Source of the DNA: Patescibacteria group bacterium
GTDB lineage: Bacteria; Patescibacteriota; 4484-211
DNA length: 40,613 nt
Direction: 5' to 3'
Assembly: GCA_018824115.1 (NCBI GenBank)
Contig: JAHJGY010000018.1
Location: 1 to 40,613 of the forward strand
Shown here: positions 23,241 through 31,769 of the stretch, piece after piece
How positions within the stretch are numbered: position 1 is the first letter of the stretch
How the letters are laid out: each line of letters opens with the position of its first letter
Notes under the pieces: model-generated
What the model saw: only the letters and a program-made list of their open reading frames with translations
Told to the model about the DNA's origin: nothing
Databases searched by the model: none
Program-made: the position numbers and the translations under genes

Positions 23241-24923
23241 ATGTTCAGGTTATTTAAGAACGGTTTCAAAAATGGGACAGCAATACTATTTCAGCAGCAA
23301 AAGACAATTCTGTCTGGGGCGACTGTAATTGCGTTGATGGTTTTCATTTCTGCCGTCTTGGGGTTGGTGCGAAAACGTTTGTACGCTGGTATTTTAGCTG
23401 CCGGGCCGGAGTACGATGTGCTGGTAGCTGCCTTTAGGGTGCCGGATTTGATTTTTCAGTTACTAGTGGTTGGTTCGTTAAATGCGGCTTTTATCCCGCT
23501 ATTTTCGCGTTATATTGTAGGTAATAAAGCTGATCATGCTTGGAAGTTTGCCTCGGCGGTAATAAATTGGACCCTAGTTTTCTCAATGGGCCTGGCGGCG
23601 CTGGGCTTTGTCTTTGCCCCACAGCTCTCTCGAGTTTTAACACCTGGATTTTTACCAGAACAACAGCAGCAGCTAGTTGGCTTAATGCGCATTATAATTT
23701 TGTCGCCTCTTTTGTTGGCATTAAGTAGTTTTATTGGAGGGATGATTCAGTCATTCCGGCGTTTTTTATTACCGTTCTTTTCCCCAGTGATGTATAACCT
23801 GGGCGCAATTATTGGTATTTTGTTTCTTTACCCACCGCTGGGAATAAAGGGTTTGGCGTGGGGAGTTCTGCTGGGCTCGGTTTTGCATCTTATAGTAGTA
23901 ATTCCGCTCCTGCGCCACTTAGGGTTTAAGTTTTCTTTTTGTCTACCTTGGAGAGATCCGTCTCTGCGGGAAATGGTGCGCTTAGCATTTCCGCGCACAT
24001 TATGGGCGGGTGTCTACCAGCTTCGTGAGGTAGCCGAGGTGGGTTTTGCTTCCCTGTTATCCGCAGGATCTATTAGTGTGCTGGATTATGGTCAATCATT
24101 GGTTAGGCTGCCAGTAAGCATATTCGGTGCTTCAATATCTCAGGCTAGTTTACCGGCGTTGAGTGAGCTCGCCGCTCGTAATAAAATGGAGCAGTTTAGG
24201 ACAACATTTATTAATTCCTTCCTCCAGATTTTGTATTTAGTTATGCCTGTTAGCGTTATTTTCATTGTCCTCAAAATTCCTATTGTTCGGTTAGTTTTTG
24301 GGACTGGAGATTTTGCCTGGTGGGATACCGTTTATACTTCATGGGTTTTGGCTTTATTCTCCATTAGTTTGTTCGCTCAAGCTGGTAAGGAGTTGATTAT
24401 TCGCGCTTTTTATGCATTGAAGGAAACCGATACTCCGGTGATTATTGGTATCTTATCGCTACTAATTGGGATTATTCTTGCGGCAATTTTAATGCCTCAA
24501 TGGCGAGTGCGAGGATTAGCATTTGGTTTTTCGGTTGGCATAATTTTAGAATTTGTAGTTTTATTAGTAGTTTTTGTGAAGAGAGCTGAGATTAATCTTG
24601 AAAAGCTGTCGTGGCCGGCGGCTAAGATATTTTTTGCTTCAGCGGTTATGGCTGTAGCAATATATTTGCCGGTGAGAATTTTGGATGAAGTCTTTATTGA
24701 TACAACCAAGGTTGTTAATTTGTTGGTACTCGTCTGGGTAGTGCTAACTTTTGGTGGCAGTGTTTACTTGTTTCTTACTTGGATATTAGGCTGTGAAGAA
24801 ATTCGGTTGTTTTTCTCGATATTGCTAAAAATTAGAAGCTGGAGGGATGCATTGGTGGGGATGAATGATTTGACGGTCGATTCTGTTTCTTGCGAAGGAG
24901 AAGAAATGGGCGGGGTGGAGTAG
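23241..24923 (+). CDS. murJ: Lipid II flippase MurJ / MviN family
   Basis: 560 residues and about 14 hydrophobic segments in the MOP-superfamily pattern. Family signatures: AVLGLVRKRLYAGILAAGPEYDVLVAAFRVPDL (seen as VRKRLYAGILAAGPEYD and AFRVPDL), SLNAAFIPLFSRY, and GASISQASLPALSELAARN in the central part. It moves lipid-linked peptidoglycan precursors across the membrane, which implies the organism builds a murein wall; this agrees with the LCP and L,D-transpeptidase-like genes in the window. No obvious SD; the start follows an A+T-rich stretch. Confidence 0.93.
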   Translation: MFRLFKNGFKNGTAILFQQQKTILSGATVIALMVFISAVLGLVRKRLYAGILAAGPEYDVLVAAFRVPDLIFQLLVVGSLNAAFIPLFSRYIVGNKADHAWKFASAVINWTLVFSMGLAALGFVFAPQLSRVLTPGFLPEQQQQLVGLMRIIILSPLLLALSSFIGGMIQSFRRFLLPFFSPVMYNLGAIIGILFLYPPLGIKGLAWGVLLGSVLHLIVVIPLLRHLGFKFSFCLPWRDPSLREMVRLAFPRTLWAGVYQLREVAEVGFASLLSAGSISVLDYGQSLVRLPVSIFGASISQASLPALSELAARNKMEQFRTTFINSFLQILYLVMPVSVIFIVLKIPIVRLVFGTGDFAWWDTVYTSWVLALFSISLFAQAGKELIIRAFYALKETDTPVIIGILSLLIGIILAAILMPQWRVRGLAFGFSVGIILEFVVLLVVFVKRAEINLEKLSWPAAKIFFASAVMAVAIYLPVRILDEVFIDTTKVVNLLVLVWVVLTFGGSVYLFLTWILGCEEIRLFFSILLKIRSWRDALVGMNDLTVDSVSCEGEEMGGVE

Positions 24924-24940
24924 TTATTTAAGAGATAATT

Positions 24941-26794
24941 TTAGCTTTTGTTTAAATTTTTATACACCTCGGGAGGGAGAGTTACCTTTCCAAACTGCTT
25001 CATTTTTTTCTTGCCTTTTTTCTGTTGCCGCAAGAGTTTATCCTTTCTAGTACGATCCCCGCCGTAAAGTTTAGCGGTGACATCTTTGCGGAAAGCTCTC
25101 AGATCTGCTCTAGCAACGACCTTGTTCCCAATTGCTGCTTGAATAGGAATAGAGAATTGTTGCCGCGGAACGAGATTTTTTAATTTATCAACTATCGCTC
25201 GCCCTTTCGCTTCTGCGTGCTGGCGCGGAACTAAAAGGGAAAGAGGGGTAACAATTTCTTTATTCACCAGAAAATCTAATTTAACAATATCTCCTTTTCG
25301 AAAATCTATAATTTCGTAATCAAACGAGGCAAAACCCGAGGTGGCAGATTTTAGTTTATCGAAGAACCCCTCAAGTAACTCACTGAGCGGCAAGTGGTAA
25401 GTTAGTCGGAGGCGCTCATTATTCATTTGACCTATATTTTCTGCATGCTGCTGTTGCCCTCGGCTGTTTTGACAAATCTGCATAATAGCACCTAGGTATT
25501 CCTGTGGGGTAATAATCATTGCTTTAATCCAGGGTTCACGTATTTCATTTATCCGGCTAGAATCTGGTAGTTCGTCAACTGATGTTACAGTAATTAAATT
25601 CCCGTTGACCAGCAGGATCTGGTACTCAACAGTGGGAGTGGTTGGGATGACTTCGGTATTAAACTCTCGGTGCAGGCGTTCCTGACTGATTTCTAGATGG
25701 AATTGTCCTAGGCAACCAATGCGGAAACCACTACCTAAAGCGGGTGAGGATTCTGGTTTGTATGTCAGCGCAGCATCATTAAGAGACAATTTGTTAAGTG
25801 CATCACGGAGTTCGTTAATCTGGCTGGCTTTGGCAGGATAAATCCCTGCAAACACCCGTGGCTTAATTTCTTTGTATCCCGGCAAGGCTTTGATATTTGA
25901 CATTTCGGCTTCGATATTTGTTACAGTATCTCCTGGCCGGCAGAGTTTAATATCTTTGATTCCCGTAGCCAGGTATCCGACTTCCCCTGTGAGTAATTGG
26001 TTTTGAGGTAGTAAGTTGGCCTTTAGGTACCCACATTCCGTCGGAGAGAAAATAATGTTACTGGCTATTAATCTTAATTTTTGGAAAGAACTGCCAAGCT
26101 TGGCAATTTTACCATCCACGACTTTGACTAGGAGGACTACGCCTTTATGAGGATCGTAAAAAGAGTCAAAAACTAGCGCCCGTAGTGGACCAGACTCTTG
26201 ACCTGTCGGGTGTGGAACTCTGTTAATGATGGCTTGTAGAAGTGAGCGGGTCCCTTCACCGGTTTTTCCTGAAGTGTATATGAATTCATCCTTGGTGAAT
26301 CCGAGATTTATAAGCTGCTCCTCTGCAGTTGAATCAACATTGAGATCAATTTTATTAATTACGGGTATTAGTCTGAGTGAGAGATCTTTAGCCTTCTGGT
26401 AGTGGGCTAGCGTTTGTGCTTGTACACCTTGCGCTAGGTCGACTAGTAAAACCGCGCCTTCGCAAGCCGCTAGGGAGCGGGAAACTTCGTAGGAGAAATC
26501 AACATGACCTGGGGTGTCAATGAGATTGAGGATGTAGTTAGTATCCTCTAAAGCTAAGCTTTGAGGATCTTTAAAGCTTAGCTTTGTTGGCGGTGTATAT
26601 TCGATTCGAATCGGTTGGAGTTTAATGGTAACCCCCCTTTCTTGTTCTAGGTCTAGTTTATCTAGATATCGCACCCGCATTTCCCGTTGAGGGATGGTGT
26701 TGGTGATTTCTAGAATTCGATCCGCCAAGGTGGATTTTCCGTGATCAATGTGAGCGATGATAGAAAAGTTGCGAATGAATTTTTGTGATTCCAT
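24941..26794 (-). CDS. lepA: Elongation factor 4 (LepA)
   Basis: Ribosome-associated GTPase that affects translocation and ribosome assembly. G1 is AHIDHGKST (14-22), the switch 1 region contains ERGVTIK, G3 is DTPGHVDF, and G4 is NKIDL. Domain II and the LepA-specific C-terminal domain (VDKLKNLVPRQQF; LRAFRKDVTAKLYGGD) are present. 617 residues is slightly longer than the usual 600. It is divergent from proS; the spacer between them holds a 43-nt perfect palindrome whose arm ends 5 nt before this start codon, which could place the hairpin in the lepA leader. Confidence 0.97.
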   Translation of the reverse strand: MESQKFIRNFSIIAHIDHGKSTLADRILEITNTIPQREMRVRYLDKLDLEQERGVTIKLQPIRIEYTPPTKLSFKDPQSLALEDTNYILNLIDTPGHVDFSYEVSRSLAACEGAVLLVDLAQGVQAQTLAHYQKAKDLSLRLIPVINKIDLNVDSTAEEQLINLGFTKDEFIYTSGKTGEGTRSLLQAIINRVPHPTGQESGPLRALVFDSFYDPHKGVVLLVKVVDGKIAKLGSSFQKLRLIASNIIFSPTECGYLKANLLPQNQLLTGEVGYLATGIKDIKLCRPGDTVTNIEAEMSNIKALPGYKEIKPRVFAGIYPAKASQINELRDALNKLSLNDAALTYKPESSPALGSGFRIGCLGQFHLEISQERLHREFNTEVIPTTPTVEYQILLVNGNLITVTSVDELPDSSRINEIREPWIKAMIITPQEYLGAIMQICQNSRGQQQHAENIGQMNNERLRLTYHLPLSELLEGFFDKLKSATSGFASFDYEIIDFRKGDIVKLDFLVNKEIVTPLSLLVPRQHAEAKGRAIVDKLKNLVPRQQFSIPIQAAIGNKVVARADLRAFRKDVTAKLYGGDRTRKDKLLRQQKKGKKKMKQFGKVTLPPEVYKNLNKS

Positions 26795-26799
26795 AGGTG

Positions 26800-26842
26800 A
26801 AAAATAGGGATCATCCCTAAAATAGGGATGATCCCTATTTTT
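26800..26842. repeat. Perfect 43-nt palindrome, repeat A copy 1
   Basis: A 20-bp stem around an AAA loop: left arm 26800-26819, right arm 26823-26842, core TAGGGATCATCCCTA. The core recurs at 39305-39337. It sits between two divergent genes, so a simple terminator role is unlikely here; each half (AGGGATCATCCCT) is itself nearly palindromic. Confidence 0.85.
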
Positions 26843-26963
26843 AGTTACTTGCCCGCAGGGATATTATACCGGAGTTCTTCGTAAAATCCTTCTTGTGGTA
26901 AGAGTTTACATCGTATGTGGCGAGATGGTAAGATGAGGTTGTTTTTAAAGTGATAGCCTTATT

Positions 26964-28394
26964 ATGATGCAGGAGAAGAAAGTAATTACTAAGAAAAGTG
27001 GAGACTTTTCCAAATGGTATATCGATGTTATCAAACAGGCTGACTTAGCTGATTATGGCCCGGTTAAAGGAACGATGGTGTTTAAACCATATGGATATGC
27101 ATTGTGGGAGGGAATTAAGAGGGAGCTGGATGCCAAGATAAGAGCAATGGGCGTGGATAACGCCTATTTCCCGCTTTTTATACCAGAGAGCTATTTAGAA
27201 AAAGAGAAGGATCACGTGGAAGGTTTTTCTCCGGAACTAGCGGTGGTTACTATTGGTGGGGGAAAAAAGTTAGAGGAACCGGTGATTGTTAGGCCAACTT
27301 CGGAGACAGTGATTTATGCCATGTTTGCCAAATGGATCCAAAGCTGGCGAGATCTTCCTTTAAAAATGAACCAGTGGTGTAATGTAGTGCGTTGGGAGAA
27401 AAGGACGCTGCCGTTTATCCGTACAACAGAGTTTCTATGGCAGGAAGGGCATACAGCTCACGCCACACATGAAGAAGCTTTAGTGCAGGTAGGGTTAGCG
27501 ATCGAAGCCTATGCCGAGGTTTACCGGGAGCATTTGGCGATGGCTGGTGTGGCTGGTTATAAGAGTGAAAGTGAGAAGTTTGCGGGTGCGGTAAAAAGCG
27601 TTAGCTATGAGAGTTTGATGCCGGATGGTAAAGCATTGCAAAGCTGTACATCTCATGACCTTGGTCAAAATTTTTCGAGAGTGTTTGATATCACTTTTCA
27701 GAATAAAGAAGGCAAAGAAGATTATGTCTGGCAGACTAGTTGGGGTTTTTCTACCCGTTCTATTGGCGGCTTAATTATGGTTCACGGAGATGATAACGGT
27801 TTAGTCCTACCGCCTAAAGTATCTCCAGTGCAAGTAGTCATTGTACCCATTCAGAGCGATCGGCCGGAGGTTAAAGAATTTTCGGACAAGGCGTTTTCTG
27901 CCCTCAAGGAAAAATTTCGCGTTCATCTAGACGATCGTGCTCAGTACACTCCGGGGTGGAAATACAATGAGTGGGAGCTTAAAGGGGTGCCGTTGCGGTT
28001 GGAAATCGGACCTAGAGAAGCAGAGAAAGATGAAGTGGTGATGGTTCGACGAGATACTTTTACGAAAGAAAGCGTGCCTGTAGCCGGGTTAGCAGAACGA
28101 ATTGACGAGATGTTGTTAGAGCTTCAGCGAGCTGCGTTTGAGCGAAGTCGAACATTTATGGATAAAAATACCCGCGAAGCGGGAACGTATGAAGAATTTA
28201 AAAAGATTATGGCTGGCCCCCGGGGATTTATTAGGGCTTTTTGGTGTGAGGATGCGGAATGTGAAGCCAAAATTAAGCAGGAAACCAAAGCTACTACCCG
28301 TTGTTTACCCCTGGATGCTAAAGAGGAAAAGGGAAAATGCGTTCATTGTGGTAGTGATGCTACCCACCGCTGGCTTTTTGCCCAGGCGTATTAG
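26964..28394 (+). CDS. proS: Prolyl-tRNA synthetase, archaeal/eukaryote type
   Basis: Class II synthetase that charges tRNA-Pro. 476 residues lacking the bacterial INS editing domain, so it belongs to the ProRS type seen in archaea, eukaryotes and some bacteria. Visible are VKGTMVFKPYGYALWEGI, RPTSETVIYAMFAKWI (motif 2 region), FIRTTEFLWQEGHTAH, GWKYNEWELKGVPLRLEIGPRE (seen as ELKGVPLRLEIGPRE) and the C-terminal zinc-type domain with FWCEDAEC, GKCVHCGS and the terminal FAQAY. It starts with two in-frame ATGs (26964 and 26967). Confidence 0.95.
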   Translation: MMQEKKVITKKSGDFSKWYIDVIKQADLADYGPVKGTMVFKPYGYALWEGIKRELDAKIRAMGVDNAYFPLFIPESYLEKEKDHVEGFSPELAVVTIGGGKKLEEPVIVRPTSETVIYAMFAKWIQSWRDLPLKMNQWCNVVRWEKRTLPFIRTTEFLWQEGHTAHATHEEALVQVGLAIEAYAEVYREHLAMAGVAGYKSESEKFAGAVKSVSYESLMPDGKALQSCTSHDLGQNFSRVFDITFQNKEGKEDYVWQTSWGFSTRSIGGLIMVHGDDNGLVLPPKVSPVQVVIVPIQSDRPEVKEFSDKAFSALKEKFRVHLDDRAQYTPGWKYNEWELKGVPLRLEIGPREAEKDEVVMVRRDTFTKESVPVAGLAERIDEMLLELQRAAFERSRTFMDKNTREAGTYEEFKKIMAGPRGFIRAFWCEDAECEAKIKQETKATTRCLPLDAKEEKGKCVHCGSDATHRWLFAQAY

Positions 28395-28478
28395 TGAAAC
28401 TCTGAAAAAGCAAGCAACAGCACAGCTTTTTCAGCAAGTTGAACTAACCCTGCTTGTCCGCCTATGGCGGAAGCTAGT

Positions 28479-28530
28479 CGAGTCTCAGCCTGAGGGCTTT
28501 TCCCTCAGAGTCGAATGACTTGTCGAAGGG
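28479..28530. repeat. Interspersed hairpin repeat B, copy 2
   Basis: Matches 23031-23083 almost base for base, including CTGAGGG-CTTTT-CCCTCAG. It lies between the convergent proS and ywbE-like genes, about 85 nt past the proS stop, and could act as a 3' end there. TCCGCC-TAT-GGCGGA just upstream (28458-28472) is another small hairpin. Confidence 0.8.
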
Positions 28531-28539
28531 TAGACTTGA

Positions 28540-28821
28540 CTAAATCAGATCGTCTGGGCCAATGGGTTCGGACTTTTCCCCTGTTGGCCGCGCCTGACAA
28601 GGGCTTACCCTTTGTTGGGTTGGTTCCGCAAATTCCTGCACGCGGCCAATAATGCCGGTAGTCAGCCGCACCTTGTGACCGCGCGGATGGGTGTCTTTTT
28701 TAGTTAACACATCTTGGACAACCCCTGTTGTAAGTTCCCCAGTGGTGTAATCTTTCTTCTGTGCTACCCTTACTTTGTCACCCGGTTTAGGCTTGCGTTG
28801 GTTCATCGTTCGCTCGGCCAT
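28540..28821 (-). CDS. YwbE family protein (DUF2196)
   Basis: 93 residues. The core PKPGDKVRVAQKKDYTTGEL, then TTGVVQDVLTKKDTHPRGHKV and RLTTGIIGRVQEF, is the YwbE/DUF2196 pattern, a small beta-rich, SH3-like domain of unknown role. The C-terminal 25 residues are a family-external, Pro/Glu-rich tail. The start at 28821 is supported by TAGAAT (minus strand), which ends exactly 6 nt upstream; the later Met at residue 6 is less likely. Confidence 0.85.
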   Translation of the reverse strand: MAERTMNQRKPKPGDKVRVAQKKDYTTGELTTGVVQDVLTKKDTHPRGHKVRLTTGIIGRVQEFAEPTQQRVSPCQARPTGEKSEPIGPDDLI

Positions 28822-28827
28822 CTAATG

Positions 28828-28833
28828 ATTCTA
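28828..28833 (-). promoter_or_regulatory. -10 box of ywbE-like gene, leaderless spacing
   Basis: TAGAAT on the minus strand followed by 6 nt and ATG. Confidence 0.55.
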
Positions 28834-28864
28834 TCACAAGAGCGAAACAGACTCGCGCCAGATA

Positions 28865-28873
28865 TGCTATAAT
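28865..28873 (+). promoter_or_regulatory. Extended -10 promoter of mutarotase-like gene
   Basis: TGCTATAAT gives an extended -10 (TG-N-TATAAT) with no clear -35. The leader is about 48 nt and ends in TTAGGAGGTG, an ideal SD, before ATG 28928. Confidence 0.65.
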
Positions 28874-28927
28874 ACTATAGGTTGGCAGGCACAAACAATT
28901 TATCTTTATACCTTTAGGAGGTGAAGG

Positions 28928-29683
28928 ATGTACCTTAAGTCACCAGATGGTCGCACGACTGTATTTTTTGACGTGTCCGGAAGTGTTACGGGTGCGTTTT
29001 ATGACGTGACCAAGTACGTAGCTACACCAATGGTAGTTCGGGTTGGTGACAAACTCAAAGTGCGGTCTCACTCGCATGCCTGTTTCCCCTACTTCGGTAC
29101 GCCTAAGCCGGGAGGGCCCTTTCAGAGCCTGGATCCGCACGGATTCCTGCGACAGCAAATCCTTGAGGCGCAACTGCTAGATCCTCAAACGGTGCAATTT
29201 GGCTTCCAGGGCGGCGAGTGGGGAAGTCCCCCACGGCCTTGGGATTACCAAGGGCTGCTAGCTATCCGTGCTCTGGATAGGGGTTTGTCATATTTTGTCA
29301 AGATTGAGAACTATGGCGCATTGGCAATGCCGTTCATGTTTGCCTGGCATTTGTACCTCTGCAGGCAAGGACTGGCGGTCATCGGGATCGATGATGAGCA
29401 GATTAGAGTCGAAGGGGCATACGCAAAGATGCACTCTGCGCCCAGGAGTGGGATTGTCACTGCCAATCTGCACGGCATCGGGACAGTGAACATGCTACTC
29501 TCTGGTGCTTTTGCGGATCCGACGTCACAAGTTATGGTCTGGACTGATTGGGCGCAGGCCCCTGGTGGTGCGGGCTATGTATGCTGTGAGTCTTTGACAA
29601 ATCACCCAGATGTTCCAGGTTTGCTGCCTCCAGGCGGCGAGATGTGGGCGCAATGCGTCCTACAGTTTGTCCCTTTGGAGTAG
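28928..29683 (+). CDS. Aldose 1-epimerase-like (galactose mutarotase fold) protein
   Basis: 251 residues. Pieces match the mutarotase family in order: SHACFPYFGTPKPGGP, DPHGFLRQQ (HGF at 71-73), FVKIENYGALAMPFMFAWHLYL (His141 in the position of the catalytic GxHPYF His, seen as MPFMFAWHLYL), VMVWTDWAQAPGG, YVCCESLTNHPD (where many have C-EPW) and GGEMWAQCVLQF. Such proteins interconvert sugar anomers, sometimes sugar phosphates. No signal peptide. It carries its own promoter, a perfect SD (AGGAGGTG) and a strong 3' hairpin, and is richer in G+C than the genes around it, like the 6438-9483 group, so transfer from another organism is possible. Confidence 0.7.
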   Translation: MYLKSPDGRTTVFFDVSGSVTGAFYDVTKYVATPMVVRVGDKLKVRSHSHACFPYFGTPKPGGPFQSLDPHGFLRQQILEAQLLDPQTVQFGFQGGEWGSPPRPWDYQGLLAIRALDRGLSYFVKIENYGALAMPFMFAWHLYLCRQGLAVIGIDDEQIRVEGAYAKMHSAPRSGIVTANLHGIGTVNMLLSGAFADPTSQVMVWTDWAQAPGGAGYVCCESLTNHPDVPGLLPPGGEMWAQCVLQFVPLE

Positions 29684-29702
29684 CAACCAAACAGAATCAG
29701 AT

Positions 29703-29744
29703 GGGGGAGTTGGCGGCATGCCTGCCAATTTAGTCAACTCCCCC
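29703..29744 (+). terminator. Intrinsic terminator of mutarotase-like gene
   Basis: GGGGGAGTTG (29703-29712) pairs with CAACTCCCCC (29735-29744); a nested TTGGCGG..CCTGCCAA fold lies inside. GTCTCGATTTTT follows. It begins 19 nt past the stop. Confidence 0.75.
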
Positions 29745-29854
29745 GTCTCGATTTTTCTACCTCGACCTTCTCGTTTCAATTTCAGGAGAACCATAGACCC
29801 GCTTTACTAATTTGGGGTTGCAAAATTATACGTTTCTAACTAGAATTGTTCAAC

Positions 29855-30325
29855 ATGGCCGATTGGTTGTTTTCGAACAGTTATCGTTTTTTAAAGATTT
29901 GCGTGTCAATTACAATTGCGGGTACTCTCATTTGGTGGGGTGTAGGACGTGCGGTCGATTATGATGTGCGGTTTGGAGAGATGGTAGCCAATCCCGGGGC
30001 TTATATTGGACAGAAGGTTTTTGTTTGCGGAAGGATTGTTGCTAAAGATAGCGAAAGAATAACATTAGTTGACCGCGGTGAGGAGATTCTTCTTTCTTTT
30101 ACTAATAAACCGGAGATGGCAGAGATGCCTCTTCAAGGAGTACTAACCGGGGAGGGAGTCTTTACAGCGAATGGCGTAATTGAGGTCACGGAATATCGGT
30201 ATCAGCAGTTTCGCGATATTAAAGTGTGGTTGTCATTGATTATTACACCCGTAATGCTTTTGGTGTTTTTATGGAAGTTTAGATGGGATTGGGGGAGAAA
30301 GGAGTTTGTTGGGAGAGATGCCTGA
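29855..30325 (+). CDS. Two-pass membrane protein with a small beta domain
   Basis: 156 residues: membrane segment about 13-31, then an extracytoplasmic stretch of about 85 residues rich in strands (GAYIGQKVFVCGRIVAKDSE; ITLVDRGEEILLSFTN; GVLTGEGVFTANGVIEV) that suggests an OB-like barrel, then a second membrane segment (about 126-143). I do not recognise the family. TAGAAT (29841-29846) lies 8 nt before the ATG at 29855; the frame is also open from a TTG at 29846. It overlaps the next gene by 8 nt, so the two membrane proteins are probably made together. Confidence 0.65.
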   Translation: MADWLFSNSYRFLKICVSITIAGTLIWWGVGRAVDYDVRFGEMVANPGAYIGQKVFVCGRIVAKDSERITLVDRGEEILLSFTNKPEMAEMPLQGVLTGEGVFTANGVIEVTEYRYQQFRDIKVWLSLIITPVMLLVFLWKFRWDWGRKEFVGRDA

Positions 30326-30800
30326 TTTAACCATTCATCTATTAACAACTTATATTGCCAACCATAAACTAAAACTCAACCCCTACTTTATTCTTGTTGG
30401 GGGTATTTTCCCCGATTTACTGGGGAGGCCATTGATAATCCTTTTGCCTCAGAACTATCTGTTCAGCTGGGTTTCGGTTTTACTGCACACGCCTGTACCG
30501 GTATTTTTACTTGCCTATGTTGCCAGCCTTTTGTTTACGGAGTTTAACCGGAAAGAGGTTTTCGCCGCCTTGTCAGTTGGCGCGCTGGGACATATGTTAT
30601 TAGATATGACCCAGAAACACTATGGAGATGCTTATTATTGGTTATTCCCCTTTTCTTTTAAAACTTTCGATATACCTCTGCTGTGGTCGGATGAGTATAT
30701 CTTAGCAATTCCAGTTTTTGCGGTGGCAGCTGGGTTAATCTGGGTTGCAAAAAAATACCGATACATGAAAACATTAAATCACGAGATCGTAAAAACATGA
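30318..30800 (+). CDS. YdjM/DUF457-like membrane metal-dependent hydrolase
   Basis: About 160 residues with four or five hydrophobic segments and the spaced polar residues of the YdjM/DUF457 group: LTIHLLTTYIANHK, GGIFPDLLGRP, LLHTPVPVF and ALGHMLLDMTQKHYG, where the Asp and His residues would bind metal at the membrane. The family is described as membrane-bound metal-dependent hydrolases, but the substrate is not known to me. The ATG at 30318 has GGGAGAG just upstream, inside the previous gene. Its stop TGA lies within an ACATGAAA repeat. Confidence 0.65.
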   Translation: MPDLTIHLLTTYIANHKLKLNPYFILVGGIFPDLLGRPLIILLPQNYLFSWVSVLLHTPVPVFLLAYVASLLFTEFNRKEVFAALSVGALGHMLLDMTQKHYGDAYYWLFPFSFKTFDIPLLWSDEYILAIPVFAVAAGLIWVAKKYRYMKTLNHEIVKT

Positions 30801-30842
30801 AAACATGAAAACAATTGTTCTTGTGTTATCATGATTTCATGT
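30789..30842. repeat. ACATGAAA tandem and inverted repeat
   Basis: Two and a half ACATGAAA units are followed by an imperfect inverted copy (CATGAAAACA against TGTTATCATG, 9 of 10 paired) between two convergent genes. It may serve as a bidirectional 3' end. Confidence 0.5.
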
Positions 30843-31769
30843 TCACTGCCACCACCCAGGATTGTTCTGAAACCATTGGATTGTTTTCTGTAGTGATTCA
30901 GTGAAGGTGGTCTTAGGTTCCCACTTAAGAACACTTTTTGCTTTAGCTGAATCGAGCGGAGGAGAGGAAAATACCTGCTTTTCTTCTGCAACAAATCTTA
31001 TTAGACTTTCCGGCCTATCTAAATTGTTGAGAATAAGCTTAGCAATATCCAGAATAGAGTGTTGGGCGCCCCAGCCGAGATTAAAAATCTCACCGTTTAT
31101 TGTTTTTAAGTGGATGATTTGATCGATAGCGGTGCATAAATCATCTATGTAGAGCCAATCTTGTGCCTTTTTCCCTTCTTGATAAATGGGCAGAGGATTA
31201 TTTTGCAGGGCACTAGTGATTAATAAAGAAATAAGGTGCTTTGGTTTTAGCCAGGGACCCAAAGTTTCTGCTGGACGGAGGATAATTACAGGTAGTTGAT
31301 GTGTGTGGTAGAAGGCCAGGGCTAGAGAATCAGCGGATATTTTGTGAGCACTCTCAAAATCGTGTGCCTGGATTGGGTTGGTTTCTAAAACAGCTTTCGG
31401 GGAGATGTTATCTGGATTGCCAGCGTACACTTTATTCGAGGAAATGTAGATAAACCGCTCCAGTTGATTTTCACGGGCAGTGTCTAGAAGAATGTATTGG
31501 CCGCAGATGTTACTTTCTACTTGTTTAATTCCTGATTCTGATGTGTCGTGAGCTAAGTTGATTAATGCTTGAATCTGGTGTTCTATAATGGTTTTACTGA
31601 CTAATTCCTGATTGCGGATGTCTCCTCTAATAAGGGTATATTGGACCTTGTTGTAATCCCAGCTTTCCTGATCTAAGTTGACGATCTTATAGTCGGGGTA
31701 TTTGTTGATCAAGTACTGGATCAGGTTGCGGCCTATGAATCCAGACCCGCCAGTTATTAATAGGTTCAT
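30843..31769 (-). CDS. NAD-dependent epimerase/dehydratase-like protein
   Basis: 308 residues of the extended short-chain dehydrogenase family, akin to UDP-glucose 4-epimerase and dTDP-glucose 4,6-dehydratase. The Rossmann loop is ITGGSGFIG (5-13), then VNLDQE, GDIRNQE, FIYISSNKVYAG (active-site Ser111), VIILRPAETLGP and DWLYIDDLCTAI. The catalytic YxxxK is altered: Lys143 is present (SAHKISAD), but the position four residues before it is Glu139 instead of Tyr. It therefore may bind NAD and sugar nucleotide without normal catalysis, or use another residue. Its ATG overlaps the stop of the DUF5667 gene (ATGA). Confidence 0.87.
   Translation of the reverse strand: MNLLITGGSGFIGRNLIQYLINKYPDYKIVNLDQESWDYNKVQYTLIRGDIRNQELVSKTIIEHQIQALINLAHDTSESGIKQVESNICGQYILLDTARENQLERFIYISSNKVYAGNPDNISPKAVLETNPIQAHDFESAHKISADSLALAFYHTHQLPVIILRPAETLGPWLKPKHLISLLITSALQNNPLPIYQEGKKAQDWLYIDDLCTAIDQIIHLKTINGEIFNLGWGAQHSILDIAKLILNNLDRPESLIRFVAEEKQVFSSPPLDSAKAKSVLKWEPKTTFTESLQKTIQWFQNNPGWWQ

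Noticed and set aside
26800-26842. Palindrome read as a rho-independent terminator
   Set aside because: It lies between divergent start codons, where no transcript ends, and the same core recurs elsewhere as a repeat.
28138-28518. Plus-strand frame overlapping the end of proS
   Set aside because: Shadow of proS in another frame that runs into repeat B; its last residues arise from the repeat itself.
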